A DNA stretch of 33,758 bases from DATFXM01 sp035315885 (GTDB lineage Bacteria > Acidobacteriota > Blastocatellia > UBA7656). Position numbers and translations under genes: made by a program. The stretch lies in contig DATFXM010000112.1 of assembly GCA_035315885.1 (NCBI GenBank), positions 1 through 33,758 on the forward strand, read 5' to 3'. The notes under the pieces are model-generated. The model searched no databases, was not told where the DNA came from, and saw only the letters and a program-made list of their open reading frames with translations. This document shows positions 7,139-15,325 of the stretch, piece by piece. How positions within the stretch are numbered: the first letter of the stretch is position 1; every line of letters begins with the position of its first letter.

Positions 7139-9310
7139 ATGGCCCCGGATCCTCGAAACCTCATTTGCAGCGGAGTTGAACCTGTAGATACCCTTCAGGG
7201 CGGGTTGACTGAAGGCGCGCTGTACCTGGTGCACGGTTCCTCACAGGAAACCTCGCTGTTCGCATATAGATTCCTCATTGAGGGATTGAAGCGCGGTGAA
7301 CGCGCGGCGCTGGTGATGAACTACTCACCGGAAGAAGCCGTCCGTCACTTCTCGCTCCTCGGTTACGATTGTCTCGAAGACGTCTACAGCGGCCGCCTGG
7401 TCGTACTCGAATACACGGAAGAAACAATTCATCAGATTGCTGCGTTGAGCGAGTTTTCTCCAGTTCTCCGAGAACTCGAATGGCTGCTCGGCGAGACCAA
7501 ACCCGCACGCATCGTCTTAGACCCGATAACCACGGTTCTCGCGCGGAGAGATCAGCATCTTGCAAGCCGCTGTGAGCAGTTTGTTGAATGGGCTTCCGGT
7601 CTCGGTGGAACGGTTCTATTGATCGCGTCCGTTGCTGACCCCACAGTAACCGATATCCTGAGGCCTCTCGTAAGCGATTCGTTTCGTTTCCAGCTTAGGA
7701 ACCTGGGTCAGGGATCAGAGTGCTGGCTGGTTTTCGAGAAATCGGATTTAATCGCTGACGTCGCCGTTGAAGTCGACGCCTCGAGAGGAATCTTCGTCTC
7801 GAACCGAGCGGGCACCGCTCCGCATGCTTCGGAAGACCGCGAGTCTTCAGCAACCGAACCGCCGGCAACAGGCGAGCCCCGGCCAACCGGTGAACTCGAA
7901 ATCGATTTGCCCCCAACAATCGAGCTCGAAGCAGTAAACGAAGGCCCGTTAGTCGATGTCGAACCGGTTCAGTCCCCTTTTGCCGATTCGGTTGAGAGCT
8001 CGATTCTGTCTCAGAGTCAGGAGCATCTTGTACCTGGCGAGAATCTCGAGCCGTTGAGGTTAGCGATGATCAATGAGGACCAGGCGTCTGGCGCCAGCGA
8101 TGAGTTCGGCGCATTCCTTCGAGAAGTGATGAACGCGGCCTCGACGCTGGATTTGAGTTACCTTGACCGCGAGCCTCAGCCTCTGAAACCCACGTCGACC
8201 GCTGCTGAGAAGAAACGCTCTTCCGCAGGCGAAGCGGCGTCCCCGGTTCGCGCACGCGCGGCAGACGCAAAGATCGATGCCGCAAGTGCCTCTCGTACTG
8301 CGGAGACTCTTCTGCAAACGCCCACCAGCAAGCCTTCGACGCAACCGGAGTCACGGACGATAGATCGACGTGAAAAGCGAAGTCCGAAGGCCAGCGACTT
8401 CAACGTCCTGATTGTCACCGATGACCAGCGGTCGAGGGAGTTGATTCTTCACTCTCTGTCCGAGTACTCGACACAAATAGCTCAGGACGGAATCAGTGCT
8501 CTTGCGCGGCTTATTTCGTTCAAGCCGGATCTCGTCGTCCTGGACGCCGACCTGCCAGTACTGGACGGCTTCAAGGTGCTCGAGCACATACGCGGAAGTC
8601 TGGACGTACCGGTGATACTGGTTTCTGGTTCCAGGCTGCGGGCAAGCGATCGCGTTATGTCGTCGGAACTGGGCGCTGACTACTTTCTGACCAAACCGTT
8701 CAGTGCGAAGGAACTCTCGAATCGCGCGCGACAACTGATCGCGCGTCATCGAAGGATTGATTCGTGGATTTTGACGAGCCGGTCCGAACCGGACGCCGCA
8801 CGGTTAGCCAGAAAGGAGACGTTCACCAGTTACCAAGATTTTGCTGCGGAAGTTGAGAAGCGAGTTGAAGCAGCGTTGCGCGGGGGCTCGCCTTTCTCGG
8901 TTGTGGGCTGCCGCCTCCCGGGCGACCCTGCGCTGAAGACAGATCTCGCGCCTCAACTTTTCGGAATAGTGCACGAGCTTGCGCGAGAGACTGATTTGAC
9001 CACGAGCAACGCGAAGAACGATCTGCTGGTGCTGTTGCCGGAAGCGAATGCATCCGGGGCACGCGCCTTTGCGAGCCGGCTCCGGGCAAAGTTGCTTGAG
9101 CGAATAAAGCAGGAGCCCGAATTCTGGATAAAGACGTTTCCCGATTCTGCGCTTGCAGCGCGGGCGGCCGGAAGCTCAATTCCAGAGAGCGACGCGCAGT
9201 TACTTCGACGTCGCGCGACCGATCATTCGAGCAAATCCTCAGCCAAGCCATCTTCAGGCGAATCAGGGTTCAGGCCGTCGGCGATGACCGCCGGCGGCGG
9301 CACCTTTTGA
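7139..9310 (+). CDS. KaiC-like (degenerate) – receiver – degenerate GGDEF fusion protein
   Basis: This 723-aa regulator-like protein has three parts. Residues 1–230 resemble the KaiC/RadA RecA-fold (SGVEPVDTLQGGLTEGALYLVHG, then a Walker B-like ARIVLDPITTVL), but the P-loop reads GSSQETS at 33–39, so the glycines and the lysine of GxxGxGKT are missing. Residues 230–420 are a low-complexity acidic or Pro/Ser-rich linker. Residues about 423–545 are a receiver with D428/D429, phospho-acceptor D469 in VVLDADLP and K519 in FLTKPF, so it should be phosphorylatable. Residues about 563–670 align with a GGDEF fold, but where GGDEF should stand before LLVLLPEA the sequence is NAKND, so no cyclase activity is expected. 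No partner kinase is in the window. The upstream 115 nt are AT-rich and hold no clear ribosome site. Confidence 0.8.
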   Translation: MAPDPRNLICSGVEPVDTLQGGLTEGALYLVHGSSQETSLFAYRFLIEGLKRGERAALVMNYSPEEAVRHFSLLGYDCLEDVYSGRLVVLEYTEETIHQIAALSEFSPVLRELEWLLGETKPARIVLDPITTVLARRDQHLASRCEQFVEWASGLGGTVLLIASVADPTVTDILRPLVSDSFRFQLRNLGQGSECWLVFEKSDLIADVAVEVDASRGIFVSNRAGTAPHASEDRESSATEPPATGEPRPTGELEIDLPPTIELEAVNEGPLVDVEPVQSPFADSVESSILSQSQEHLVPGENLEPLRLAMINEDQASGASDEFGAFLREVMNAASTLDLSYLDREPQPLKPTSTAAEKKRSSAGEAASPVRARAADAKIDAASASRTAETLLQTPTSKPSTQPESRTIDRREKRSPKASDFNVLIVTDDQRSRELILHSLSEYSTQIAQDGISALARLISFKPDLVVLDADLPVLDGFKVLEHIRGSLDVPVILVSGSRLRASDRVMSSELGADYFLTKPFSAKELSNRARQLIARHRRIDSWILTSRSEPDAARLARKETFTSYQDFAAEVEKRVEAALRGGSPFSVVGCRLPGDPALKTDLAPQLFGIVHELARETDLTTSNAKNDLLVLLPEANASGARAFASRLRAKLLERIKQEPEFWIKTFPDSALAARAAGSSIPESDAQLLRRRATDHSSKSSAKPSSGESGFRPSAMTAGGGTF

Positions 9311-9348
9311 AGGCTTACCCGGTTTCCATTTGAATAATTCTTGCGACG

Positions 9349-9365
9349 GTCAGCGGACCGCTGAC
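9349..9365. repeat. Odd palindrome GTCAGCGG-A-CCGCTGAC
   Basis: The two 8-nt arms are perfectly complementary around a single A. It lies 39 nt after the stop of the KaiC-like gene. There is no T-run after it, so it could be a weak 3' hairpin or a protein site; neither is shown. Confidence 0.45.
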
Positions 9366-9390
9366 TCCATCCTGGAATTGAAGCCGTACA

Positions 9391-9429
9391 AAAAATTGGA
9401 GGTCGCCACCGTGCCCGAGTAGCGACCTC
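9391..9429 (-). terminator. Candidate intrinsic terminator of the paaK-ended operon
   Basis: Read on the minus strand, GAGGTCGC (9429–9422) pairs with GCGACCTC (9406–9399) around a 15-nt loop and is followed by CCAATTTTTT. It lies about 250 nt downstream of the paaK-like stop on the same strand, so it could end the long era/rsmE operon. Confidence 0.55.
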
Positions 9430-9677
9430 ACTCCAAGTTCAGAACAGAATGGTAGAGATTCTAAGGATGTGCGGCATTGTCTATAGCAATCTCGGTTCCG
9501 CGACCCATAGAAATCATAAAACTCAGTCCTGACAAGCTCTTAGTTGTTTTGCTACCGTCAGCTTCACCCCTCCGCTTTCCAAGTTTCTGGAAGATTCTAC
9601 GAAAAATTGGAAATTGGAAGCAGTCAGCCAGGGCCGTGTAATCATAAAACCATTAAGGTTGGACCATCTGGGGAACC

Positions 9678-11000
9678 TCAGCGATTGATCCGTTTGAACC
9701 TCCGAGCCTTCAGCTCGTAACGTGGAAGACTGCCCGGCGGGACAACTTCCGCCGCAACCCGAATGTTGAACTGACGCTTGAATCCTTCGATCAGCGCTCT
9801 ACGGACTTCTTCCGGGCTCGCTCCGTCCAGGACCTCGATCTTTACCAGAAGGTCGTCCATACCCTCTACGCGGCGTACGTCCACTTCGTATTCGACTACC
9901 GGGTCAACTCCACGAATCAGATCGTCGACTGCCGCGGGATAGAGGTTCACTCCGCGGACAATCATCATGTCGTCAGCTCTCCCCAGGACCCCACCCTTTA
10001 TTCGGGCGAACGTGCGCCCGCACTGGCAGGGTTCGGCTGTCCGCTCGACGAGATCACCCGTCCTGTATCTGAGCGCAGGCATACAGGCTCGTCCGAGGCT
10101 GGTTATCACAAGCTCCCCCCGCACTCCGTCGGCTACGGGCAGGAGACTTACGGGATCGATCACGTCGAAGACAAACTCGGCTTCGTTGAGATGAATGGCG
10201 CCAGCGCGAGCTTCGCAATCAAATCCCCACGCGCCGGCCTCAGTCGCACCTGCATGATCAAAAGACAACGCACCCCAGCTCCGCTCGATCGCGCTTCGAA
10301 CGTTGGGAAGGCTGGCACCAGGCTCGCCTGCGTGAATTCCGATCCTCACTGCAGAGTTTCTCAGATCAATTCCGTTGTCTTGTGCGACCTCGGCCAGACG
10401 AAGAGCATAAGTCGGAGTGCAGACGATCACTGTGCAGTTGGTTTCGATGATCGTCCTAAGACGTTGTTCGGAATTCATTCCGCCGCCGGAGACCGCAAGG
10501 GCCCCGATGTGCCACGCTCCCGAGATTGCGACCCAATGACTGATATAGGGGCCGAACGAGAACGCGAGGAAGATAACGTCGGAACTTGTGACTCCAGCCG
10601 CTTTGTAAACGTAACCCCATGACCGAGCCCACCAATCCCAACTCTCGAGTGTGTCAAGGCACTTCAAAGGCTTGCCCGTTGTGCCCGAGGTCTGATGAAA
10701 GTGACTATAGCGCGATACGGGGTAAGTCATGATCCGGCCAAACGGCGGATTCCCCTGCTGGTCCCAGACCAAATCGCTTTTTGCAGTAAGGGGCAGCCGT
10801 TGAAGGTCATCTACAGTTTTGATCTCCGCCAGTTCAATTCCGCCCGCTCGAGCTTTTTCTTGATAAAACCGATTTGGCGAAATCTCTTCGATCAGTGTTC
10901 TGAGCTTTCGATTTTGAAGCTCGTGTAGAGACGCAGGGTCGAGCGTCTCGACGAACTGATCGTAATATGAAAACCCCCTGGCGTTTGTCTTGCCGTTCAT
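9678..11000 (-). CDS. paaK: Phenylacetate-CoA ligase-family (PaaK-like) adenylate-forming enzyme
   Basis: This 440-aa member of the ANL superfamily would activate a carboxylic acid with ATP and join it to coenzyme A. The phosphate-binding loop TSGTTGKP is at 104–111, followed by a GATEAG-type motif and the RTGD hinge in ALRYRTGDLVERT. A cysteine pair occurs in CQCGRTFARIKGG, and the C-terminal lid ends LPRYELKARRFKRINR. The length and motifs match PaaK rather than longer acyl-CoA synthetases. The start ATG (11000) overlaps the rsmE stop by 4 nt, so it is translationally coupled to the rRNA methyltransferase. No phenylacetate catabolic genes (paaABCE, paaG, paaZ) are nearby, so the true substrate may be another aryl or acyl acid. 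The gene symbol is by family only. Confidence 0.85.
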   Translation of the reverse strand: MNGKTNARGFSYYDQFVETLDPASLHELQNRKLRTLIEEISPNRFYQEKARAGGIELAEIKTVDDLQRLPLTAKSDLVWDQQGNPPFGRIMTYPVSRYSHFHQTSGTTGKPLKCLDTLESWDWWARSWGYVYKAAGVTSSDVIFLAFSFGPYISHWVAISGAWHIGALAVSGGGMNSEQRLRTIIETNCTVIVCTPTYALRLAEVAQDNGIDLRNSAVRIGIHAGEPGASLPNVRSAIERSWGALSFDHAGATEAGAWGFDCEARAGAIHLNEAEFVFDVIDPVSLLPVADGVRGELVITSLGRACMPALRYRTGDLVERTAEPCQCGRTFARIKGGVLGRADDMMIVRGVNLYPAAVDDLIRGVDPVVEYEVDVRRVEGMDDLLVKIEVLDGASPEEVRRALIEGFKRQFNIRVAAEVVPPGSLPRYELKARRFKRINR

Positions 11001-11749
11001 CTCGAGAGGTCTCCGAGCAAGTGCTGGACGAGGGTGATTGCCGCGATCGCAGCGGTTTCTGTCCTCAGGATCCTGGGACCAAGGCTGACAGGAATTGCGT
11101 TCTGCTCCTCGAAAAATTCGAGCTCGCCGTCACTCCAACCTCCTTCCGGTCCGATGAACACAATTATCGCCGAACCGGACGCTCCGCTCAGTGCCGCGTC
11201 AACTCGAGCGCCTCCTCGCTCATTGAACACCAGCAGCGTCAACGCTGGGTGCGATCGGCGAGCGTTTTCAACGGCCGAGGTTACCGAGGATACGGGCTGC
11301 AACTGGACCAACGTCCGTCTACCGGATTGCTTCGCTGCCTCCAGTGAAATCCTCCGCCAGCGTTCGATGCGATTTGCCGCGCGTTCTCCTGCCGGCATTA
11401 CTTCGCCGTGCGACGTTGAGACAGGCACAATCTCACGCACGCCAAGCTCTGTAGCCTTCTGAACGACGAGGTCGAATCTCTCGTTCTTTGCGAGCGCCTG
11501 AGCAAGAATGATGTTTGCGGGAGATTCAGCGGGGCCCTCCAGGACCGATTCGACTTCAAGCCGGGCGCCCCCTCCATCGAGACTCGAGATTCGGCTGGCA
11601 TATTCGGTACCGCACCCATCGAACACAAACACTTCATCGCCCGGTCGCATTCGCAGCGCACGGACCAGATGATGAGTTTCTTCAGCCGACAGTATGATTG
11701 TCTTACCGTCGATCTGGTTCGGCGGCGCGTAAAACCTTCTCCGATGCAT
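10997..11749 (-). CDS. rsmE: 16S rRNA (uracil(1498)-N(3))-methyltransferase
   Basis: This 250-aa SPOUT-class enzyme methylates N3 of U1498 in 16S rRNA using S-adenosylmethionine. The N-terminal PUA-like part starts MHRRRFY and contains EETHHLVRALRMRPGDEVFVFDG. The C-terminal knotted domain has FIGPEGGWSDGE and SLGPRILRTETAA, the family's SAM-binding signature. The length is typical. It starts 3 nt after the prmA stop and its TGA overlaps the next ATG (ATGA). It is one member of a tightly packed cluster of translation and RNA-related genes. Confidence 0.95.
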   Translation of the reverse strand: MHRRRFYAPPNQIDGKTIILSAEETHHLVRALRMRPGDEVFVFDGCGTEYASRISSLDGGGARLEVESVLEGPAESPANIILAQALAKNERFDLVVQKATELGVREIVPVSTSHGEVMPAGERAANRIERWRRISLEAAKQSGRRTLVQLQPVSSVTSAVENARRSHPALTLLVFNERGGARVDAALSGASGSAIIVFIGPEGGWSDGELEFFEEQNAIPVSLGPRILRTETAAIAAITLVQHLLGDLSR

Positions 11750-11752
11750 CTA

Positions 11753-12640
11753 TCAAACCTGTTTCTCGGCGATGATAGCGCTCCACTCGCTCGACGAATT
11801 CTGTTCGAGAACACGCATGTGGTTCTCTTCGACCGCTTCTGCTACTGCCGGAACAAGTGTGGTGAGTATACCTGAGAGAATTATTATTCCACCCGATCGG
11901 AGAGAAGATGCAAGATCTCGAATGTTATCGACGATCACTTCGGCGGTAAGGTTCGCGACTACGACATCGAATTGTCTACCTGCTAGCTTGTCGGTCGCCC
12001 CGGTCATGATGTCGATTGCGTGAGAAACGCTGTTGATCGATGCGTTATCGAAGGCTACTGATGTCGCAACCGGATCGATATCGATTGCCGTGATACGACT
12101 GCCGGGTTCGAGCAGAGCCGCGGCGATTGCCAGGATTCCGGTTCCGGTCCCGACATCCAGCAACGACTTTCCGTGCCAGTATCGCTCAATCGCAAGCAGG
12201 CAGAGCCTCGTTGTGTCGTGAGTGCCCGTACCAAAGGCCATGCCCGGATCCATCTGCACGAGGACCCTGCCACGCTTTTCGCTTGGGATTTTCCAGGACG
12301 GCGCGACCACCAGCCGCTCGCCGATCTCGATTGGCTCGAAGCCTTCTTTCCAACGTTGCATCCAGTCTTCATCCTCAACTCGAGACCAGTTGACGGTCTG
12401 CAGACTGCCGGCCCAACCGGATGCGACAAGACTGGCCTTGACGAGCGCCAGCACTTCGTGGGGATTGTTGCCACCGTCGAAGTAGGCGCCGACCTTCATG
12501 CTGTTCGGATGTTCGGCCAGTATCACTGTGCCGATGCTGCCGGCCTCAAAGAGAATCGAAGTGGCCTGTTCATACGCCTCAGTCGCCACTTCAAGTTCGA
12601 TGAGGAGCCAGCTACGAAGAGACTGATCGCCGGAATTCAT
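11753..12640 (-). CDS. prmA: Ribosomal protein L11 methyltransferase
   Basis: This 295-aa SAM-dependent methyltransferase modifies ribosomal protein L11. An N-terminal substrate-recognition domain (about 1–115) precedes a Rossmann fold with MDPGMAFGTGTHDTT, LDVGTGTGILAIAA (SAM loop), an acidic AIDIDP and the NLTAEV active-site motif. These are characteristic of PrmA. The ATG at 12640 overlaps the era stop by 4 nt. The length is usual. Confidence 0.94.
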   Translation of the reverse strand: MNSGDQSLRSWLLIELEVATEAYEQATSILFEAGSIGTVILAEHPNSMKVGAYFDGGNNPHEVLALVKASLVASGWAGSLQTVNWSRVEDEDWMQRWKEGFEPIEIGERLVVAPSWKIPSEKRGRVLVQMDPGMAFGTGTHDTTRLCLLAIERYWHGKSLLDVGTGTGILAIAAALLEPGSRITAIDIDPVATSVAFDNASINSVSHAIDIMTGATDKLAGRQFDVVVANLTAEVIVDNIRDLASSLRSGGIIILSGILTTLVPAVAEAVEENHMRVLEQNSSSEWSAIIAEKQV

Positions 12641-13539
12641 CGATCGATTCCTCGAATCCCGAGTTCATCCAGTACACGAGGGTCATCTCGCCAACGCTCA
12701 CGCACTTTGACAAAGAGCTCGAGGAAAACTTTTCGGCCCAGCATCTGTTCGATTTCCGCCCGCGCTGCGGTTCCTATTTCCTTCAGTCGCTGGCCGCCGC
12801 GACCCAGGAGTATCGGTCGATGGGATTGGCGTTCTACAAGGATCGAACAATGAATTCGAACCAGGTCGCCTTCTTCCCAACGCTCGGTCGTGACTGCGGT
12901 GACGTAGGGTATTTCTTCTGCAGTGACCTCGAGAATTTTTTCTCTCACCATTTCGGCTGCGAGAACTCTCTCGGGTTGATCAGTCATCTCGTCTTCGGCG
13001 TAGAGGCGAGGCCCTTCCGGCAGATATTGCATCGCAAGCTTCAAAAGAGTTTCCAGACCGTCGCCCTTCAGTGCGGAGATCGGAATAACTTCGGCGAACT
13101 TCATCTCGGCAGAGTAGCGGTGGATCAATGGCAACAAAACGCTCTTGTCTTTTAGGGCGTCGACCTTGTTAAGGAGAAGGAACGCGGTGCGGCCAACGCG
13201 ATTCAACAACTCGAGCACGAACTGATCGCCCGAGCCCATGGGTTTGGTTGCGTCGATAATCAGCATGGCAAGATCGACGCTGGAGAGCGCGTCCATCACC
13301 GTTGCCATCATCCTTCGGTTCAACTTGTACGCCGGTTTATGAATGCCGGGAGTGTCCAGGAGCACTATCTGGCCTGCGGGTGTCGTGAGTATCCCGGTTA
13401 TGCGCGTCCGAGTGGTCTGGGGTTTGTCCGAGACAATGGCGAGTTTCGAACCGATCAGTGCATTGAGCAGAGTGGACTTGCCGGCGTTGGGTCTCCCGAC
13501 CAGTGCCACCGTGCCGAATTTACCGGGCTGTTCGGTCAT
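12637..13539 (-). CDS. era: GTPase Era
   Basis: This 300-aa GTPase binds the 3' end of 16S rRNA and helps mature the 30S subunit. The G domain has GRPNAGKST (G1), DKPQTTRTRITGI (G2 region), DTPGIHKP (G3) and LLNKVD (G4). The C-terminal KH domain includes PILLGRGGQRLKEIGTAAR with the GxxG loop, followed by VKVRERWRDD. The start overlaps the corC stop by 4 nt. Era next to ybeY and phoH is a conserved arrangement, and both YbeY and Era act on the 16S 3' end. Confidence 0.97.
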   Translation of the reverse strand: MTEQPGKFGTVALVGRPNAGKSTLLNALIGSKLAIVSDKPQTTRTRITGILTTPAGQIVLLDTPGIHKPAYKLNRRMMATVMDALSSVDLAMLIIDATKPMGSGDQFVLELLNRVGRTAFLLLNKVDALKDKSVLLPLIHRYSAEMKFAEVIPISALKGDGLETLLKLAMQYLPEGPRLYAEDEMTDQPERVLAAEMVREKILEVTAEEIPYVTAVTTERWEEGDLVRIHCSILVERQSHRPILLGRGGQRLKEIGTAARAEIEQMLGRKVFLELFVKVRERWRDDPRVLDELGIRGIDR

Positions 13540-14807
13540 GTCGGTTCCGGCGCGGTTCCCGGGTCAGCATCTACTGCGCGGAGTCGAGCTCGGTTGACTC
13601 GCTTGCTGTCCGCGTCCAGAACCTCGAAATGAAGTCCCTTGTATTCGAGCTGTTCGCCGGCAACCGGCAGGTGACCCAGGCGGTTGATGATCAACCCGGC
13701 AACCGTGGTGAAATCGTCGGCTTCCACTTCCTTGCCCAGTACCAACTCGACCTTGCGGATTTCGGCGGTTCCGTCCACCAGATATGACCCATCCGGCGCT
13801 TTAACTATATCGGTATCGACGGCCGGTTCGTCTTCGTCCTCTATTTCGCCCAGAATTTCTTCAATGATGTCTTCAAGGGTCACAAGACCCGCAAGGCCTC
13901 CGTATTCGTCGATGACCAGCGCCATCTGTACCTTTGCCTTTTTCATTTCATCGAAGAGCTGGCGCACCGGTTTGCTCTCCGGCACCGAGTACGCAGGACG
14001 CATGCAGCGGGTGACCGGCAGCTTCAGACGGTCGTCCTGGCAATAGGCGAGCAGGTCTCGCACGTAGACGATGCCCTCGATGTTTTCGATCTCATCGCGG
14101 TATACCGGAATGCGTGAGTAGAGAGATTCCATTATCAGGTCGCGGGCGTCATCGACTGTAGCAGTCGACTGAATCGCAACGATCTGAGTCCGCGGTCTCA
14201 TGATGTCGCGAACAAGCGTATCGCTGAACTCGATGATGTTTTGAATAAGCTCGCCTTCGGACTCCTCGATTATGCCTTGTTCTTCGCCCACGTCGATGAA
14301 CGCCTGTATCTCGTCTTCTTCCTCCTGCGCGGTCGGTTCTTCGTCGGACTCGGAACGCTGCGCGCGCCTCAGCATCGAGCTGATGGGAGCAACCACAAAC
14401 GACAACGGACGATAGAACAAGCGAAATACCGGCAGCAGCAGCCAAAGGGTCTTGTCGGGACGATTCTGTGAAATGAGCCGCGGTACGAGCTGCCGAAAAA
14501 CCGCTATGACGAAAAGCACGATCAGAAGGGTTCCACCTAGCGAGGCCGCCGTTCCCAGCGGCGCGAGCGCAAGCGTCAACAGCACTGCGATTGCGGCGAT
14601 GGATAGCTGTGTTCCGAGGATCAGTATCAACTCGAAACGCTGCCGGTGGTCCAGCAGCTCTCGAAAGAACTTAGCGCGAGGGCTCTCATCCTCGGCAGCC
14701 ATCACGCGGAGGGACACTTCATTCAGCGATTCATAGGCGCTGTCGATCGTAGACAGAAACACCAGCACGACGAGCACCAACCCCGCAGTGATAAAATCGA
14801 TCAACAT
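13536..14807 (-). CDS. CNNM/HlyC/CorC-family membrane protein with CBS pair
   Basis: The protein has 423 aa from ATG 14807. An N-terminal DUF21 (CNNM) transmembrane domain (about 1–145) starts directly with MLIDFITAGLVLVVLVFLS. It is followed by a CBS pair (about 180–305; RPRTQIVAIQSTATVDDARDL, EYGGLAGLVTLEDIIEEILG) and a CorC/HlyC C-terminal domain (about 315–410). The family is linked to magnesium or cobalt efflux and resistance, and its old name hemolysin is misleading. An upstream in-frame GTG at 14867 would add 20 polar residues. I prefer the ATG because the membrane domain begins there, but neither start has a clear Shine-Dalgarno sequence. The stop overlaps era, and corC beside ybeY is a common arrangement. 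Confidence 0.88.
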   Translation of the reverse strand: MLIDFITAGLVLVVLVFLSTIDSAYESLNEVSLRVMAAEDESPRAKFFRELLDHRQRFELILILGTQLSIAAIAVLLTLALAPLGTAASLGGTLLIVLFVIAVFRQLVPRLISQNRPDKTLWLLLPVFRLFYRPLSFVVAPISSMLRRAQRSESDEEPTAQEEEDEIQAFIDVGEEQGIIEESEGELIQNIIEFSDTLVRDIMRPRTQIVAIQSTATVDDARDLIMESLYSRIPVYRDEIENIEGIVYVRDLLAYCQDDRLKLPVTRCMRPAYSVPESKPVRQLFDEMKKAKVQMALVIDEYGGLAGLVTLEDIIEEILGEIEDEDEPAVDTDIVKAPDGSYLVDGTAEIRKVELVLGKEVEADDFTTVAGLIINRLGHLPVAGEQLEYKGLHFEVLDADSKRVNRARLRAVDADPGTAPEPT

Positions 14808-14881
14808 AACAAAGCACCAGAACGCTTCGTCACCCCGCGACGTTCTGGTCGAGTGACTGATCTGCACTCACACGCGACCTA

Positions 14882-15325
14882 TTACACATCCAGGAGCTTT
14901 CGTCTTAGCCTTAGCTCAAGTCTGTTCATCTCGCCATGATCGGTCTCGTGATCATAACCGCACAAATGGAGTACACCGTGAATCACCAGCTCGTCGATCT
15001 CCCTGTCGAGTGGATGCCCACCCTGTCGAGCCTGCCGGACCGCGGTATCCGTGGAGATTACGATGTCGCCGAGATGCCAACCGCTCGCGGCGCTTCGGTC
15101 CCTGACGCTTGAATTGTCCTCAGAGGGAAATGAGAGAACGTCGGTTGGTGAATCGGAGTGTCTGAAGTCCCGATTCAACCTTTGGATCACCTTGTCCCTT
15201 ACGAAGGCCACTGTGAGTGAGGCGTTGTGTTTGTTGATTGCCTGAAGCGCCGCGGTTGCGATGGCGGCGATGCGCCGGTGGGGGACGCGCGTGAGGCGTT
15301 GCTTGTTTACCACCTCAATCACCAC
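14882..15325 (-). CDS. ybeY: Endoribonuclease YbeY / rRNA maturation factor
   Basis: This 147-aa zinc-dependent enzyme is involved in 16S rRNA 3' processing and ribosome quality control. The family motif HGxLHLxGYDH is present as HGVLHLCGYDHETDH, and the N-terminal part has NRDFRHSDSPTDVLSFP. The GTG at 15325 (a second GTG follows at once) overlaps the end of pgpH by 11 nt and is preceded by AGGCGG. The order pgpH–ybeY–corC–era resembles the cluster of Firmicutes and other phyla. Confidence 0.94.
   Translation of the reverse strand: MVIEVVNKQRLTRVPHRRIAAIATAALQAINKHNASLTVAFVRDKVIQRLNRDFRHSDSPTDVLSFPSEDNSSVRDRSAASGWHLGDIVISTDTAVRQARQGGHPLDREIDELVIHGVLHLCGYDHETDHGEMNRLELRLRRKLLDV

Larger units (their letters stand above)
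9311..9677. other. Convergent intergenic region, no gene seen
   Basis: These 367 bases separate the convergent KaiC-like gene and paaK-like gene. They hold a 17-nt odd palindrome (9349–9365), a terminator-like hairpin for the minus strand (9391–9429), and a two-unit 7-bp repeat ATTGGAA ATTGGAA near 9605–9618. I find no convincing reading frame or RNA gene. Confidence 0.6.
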
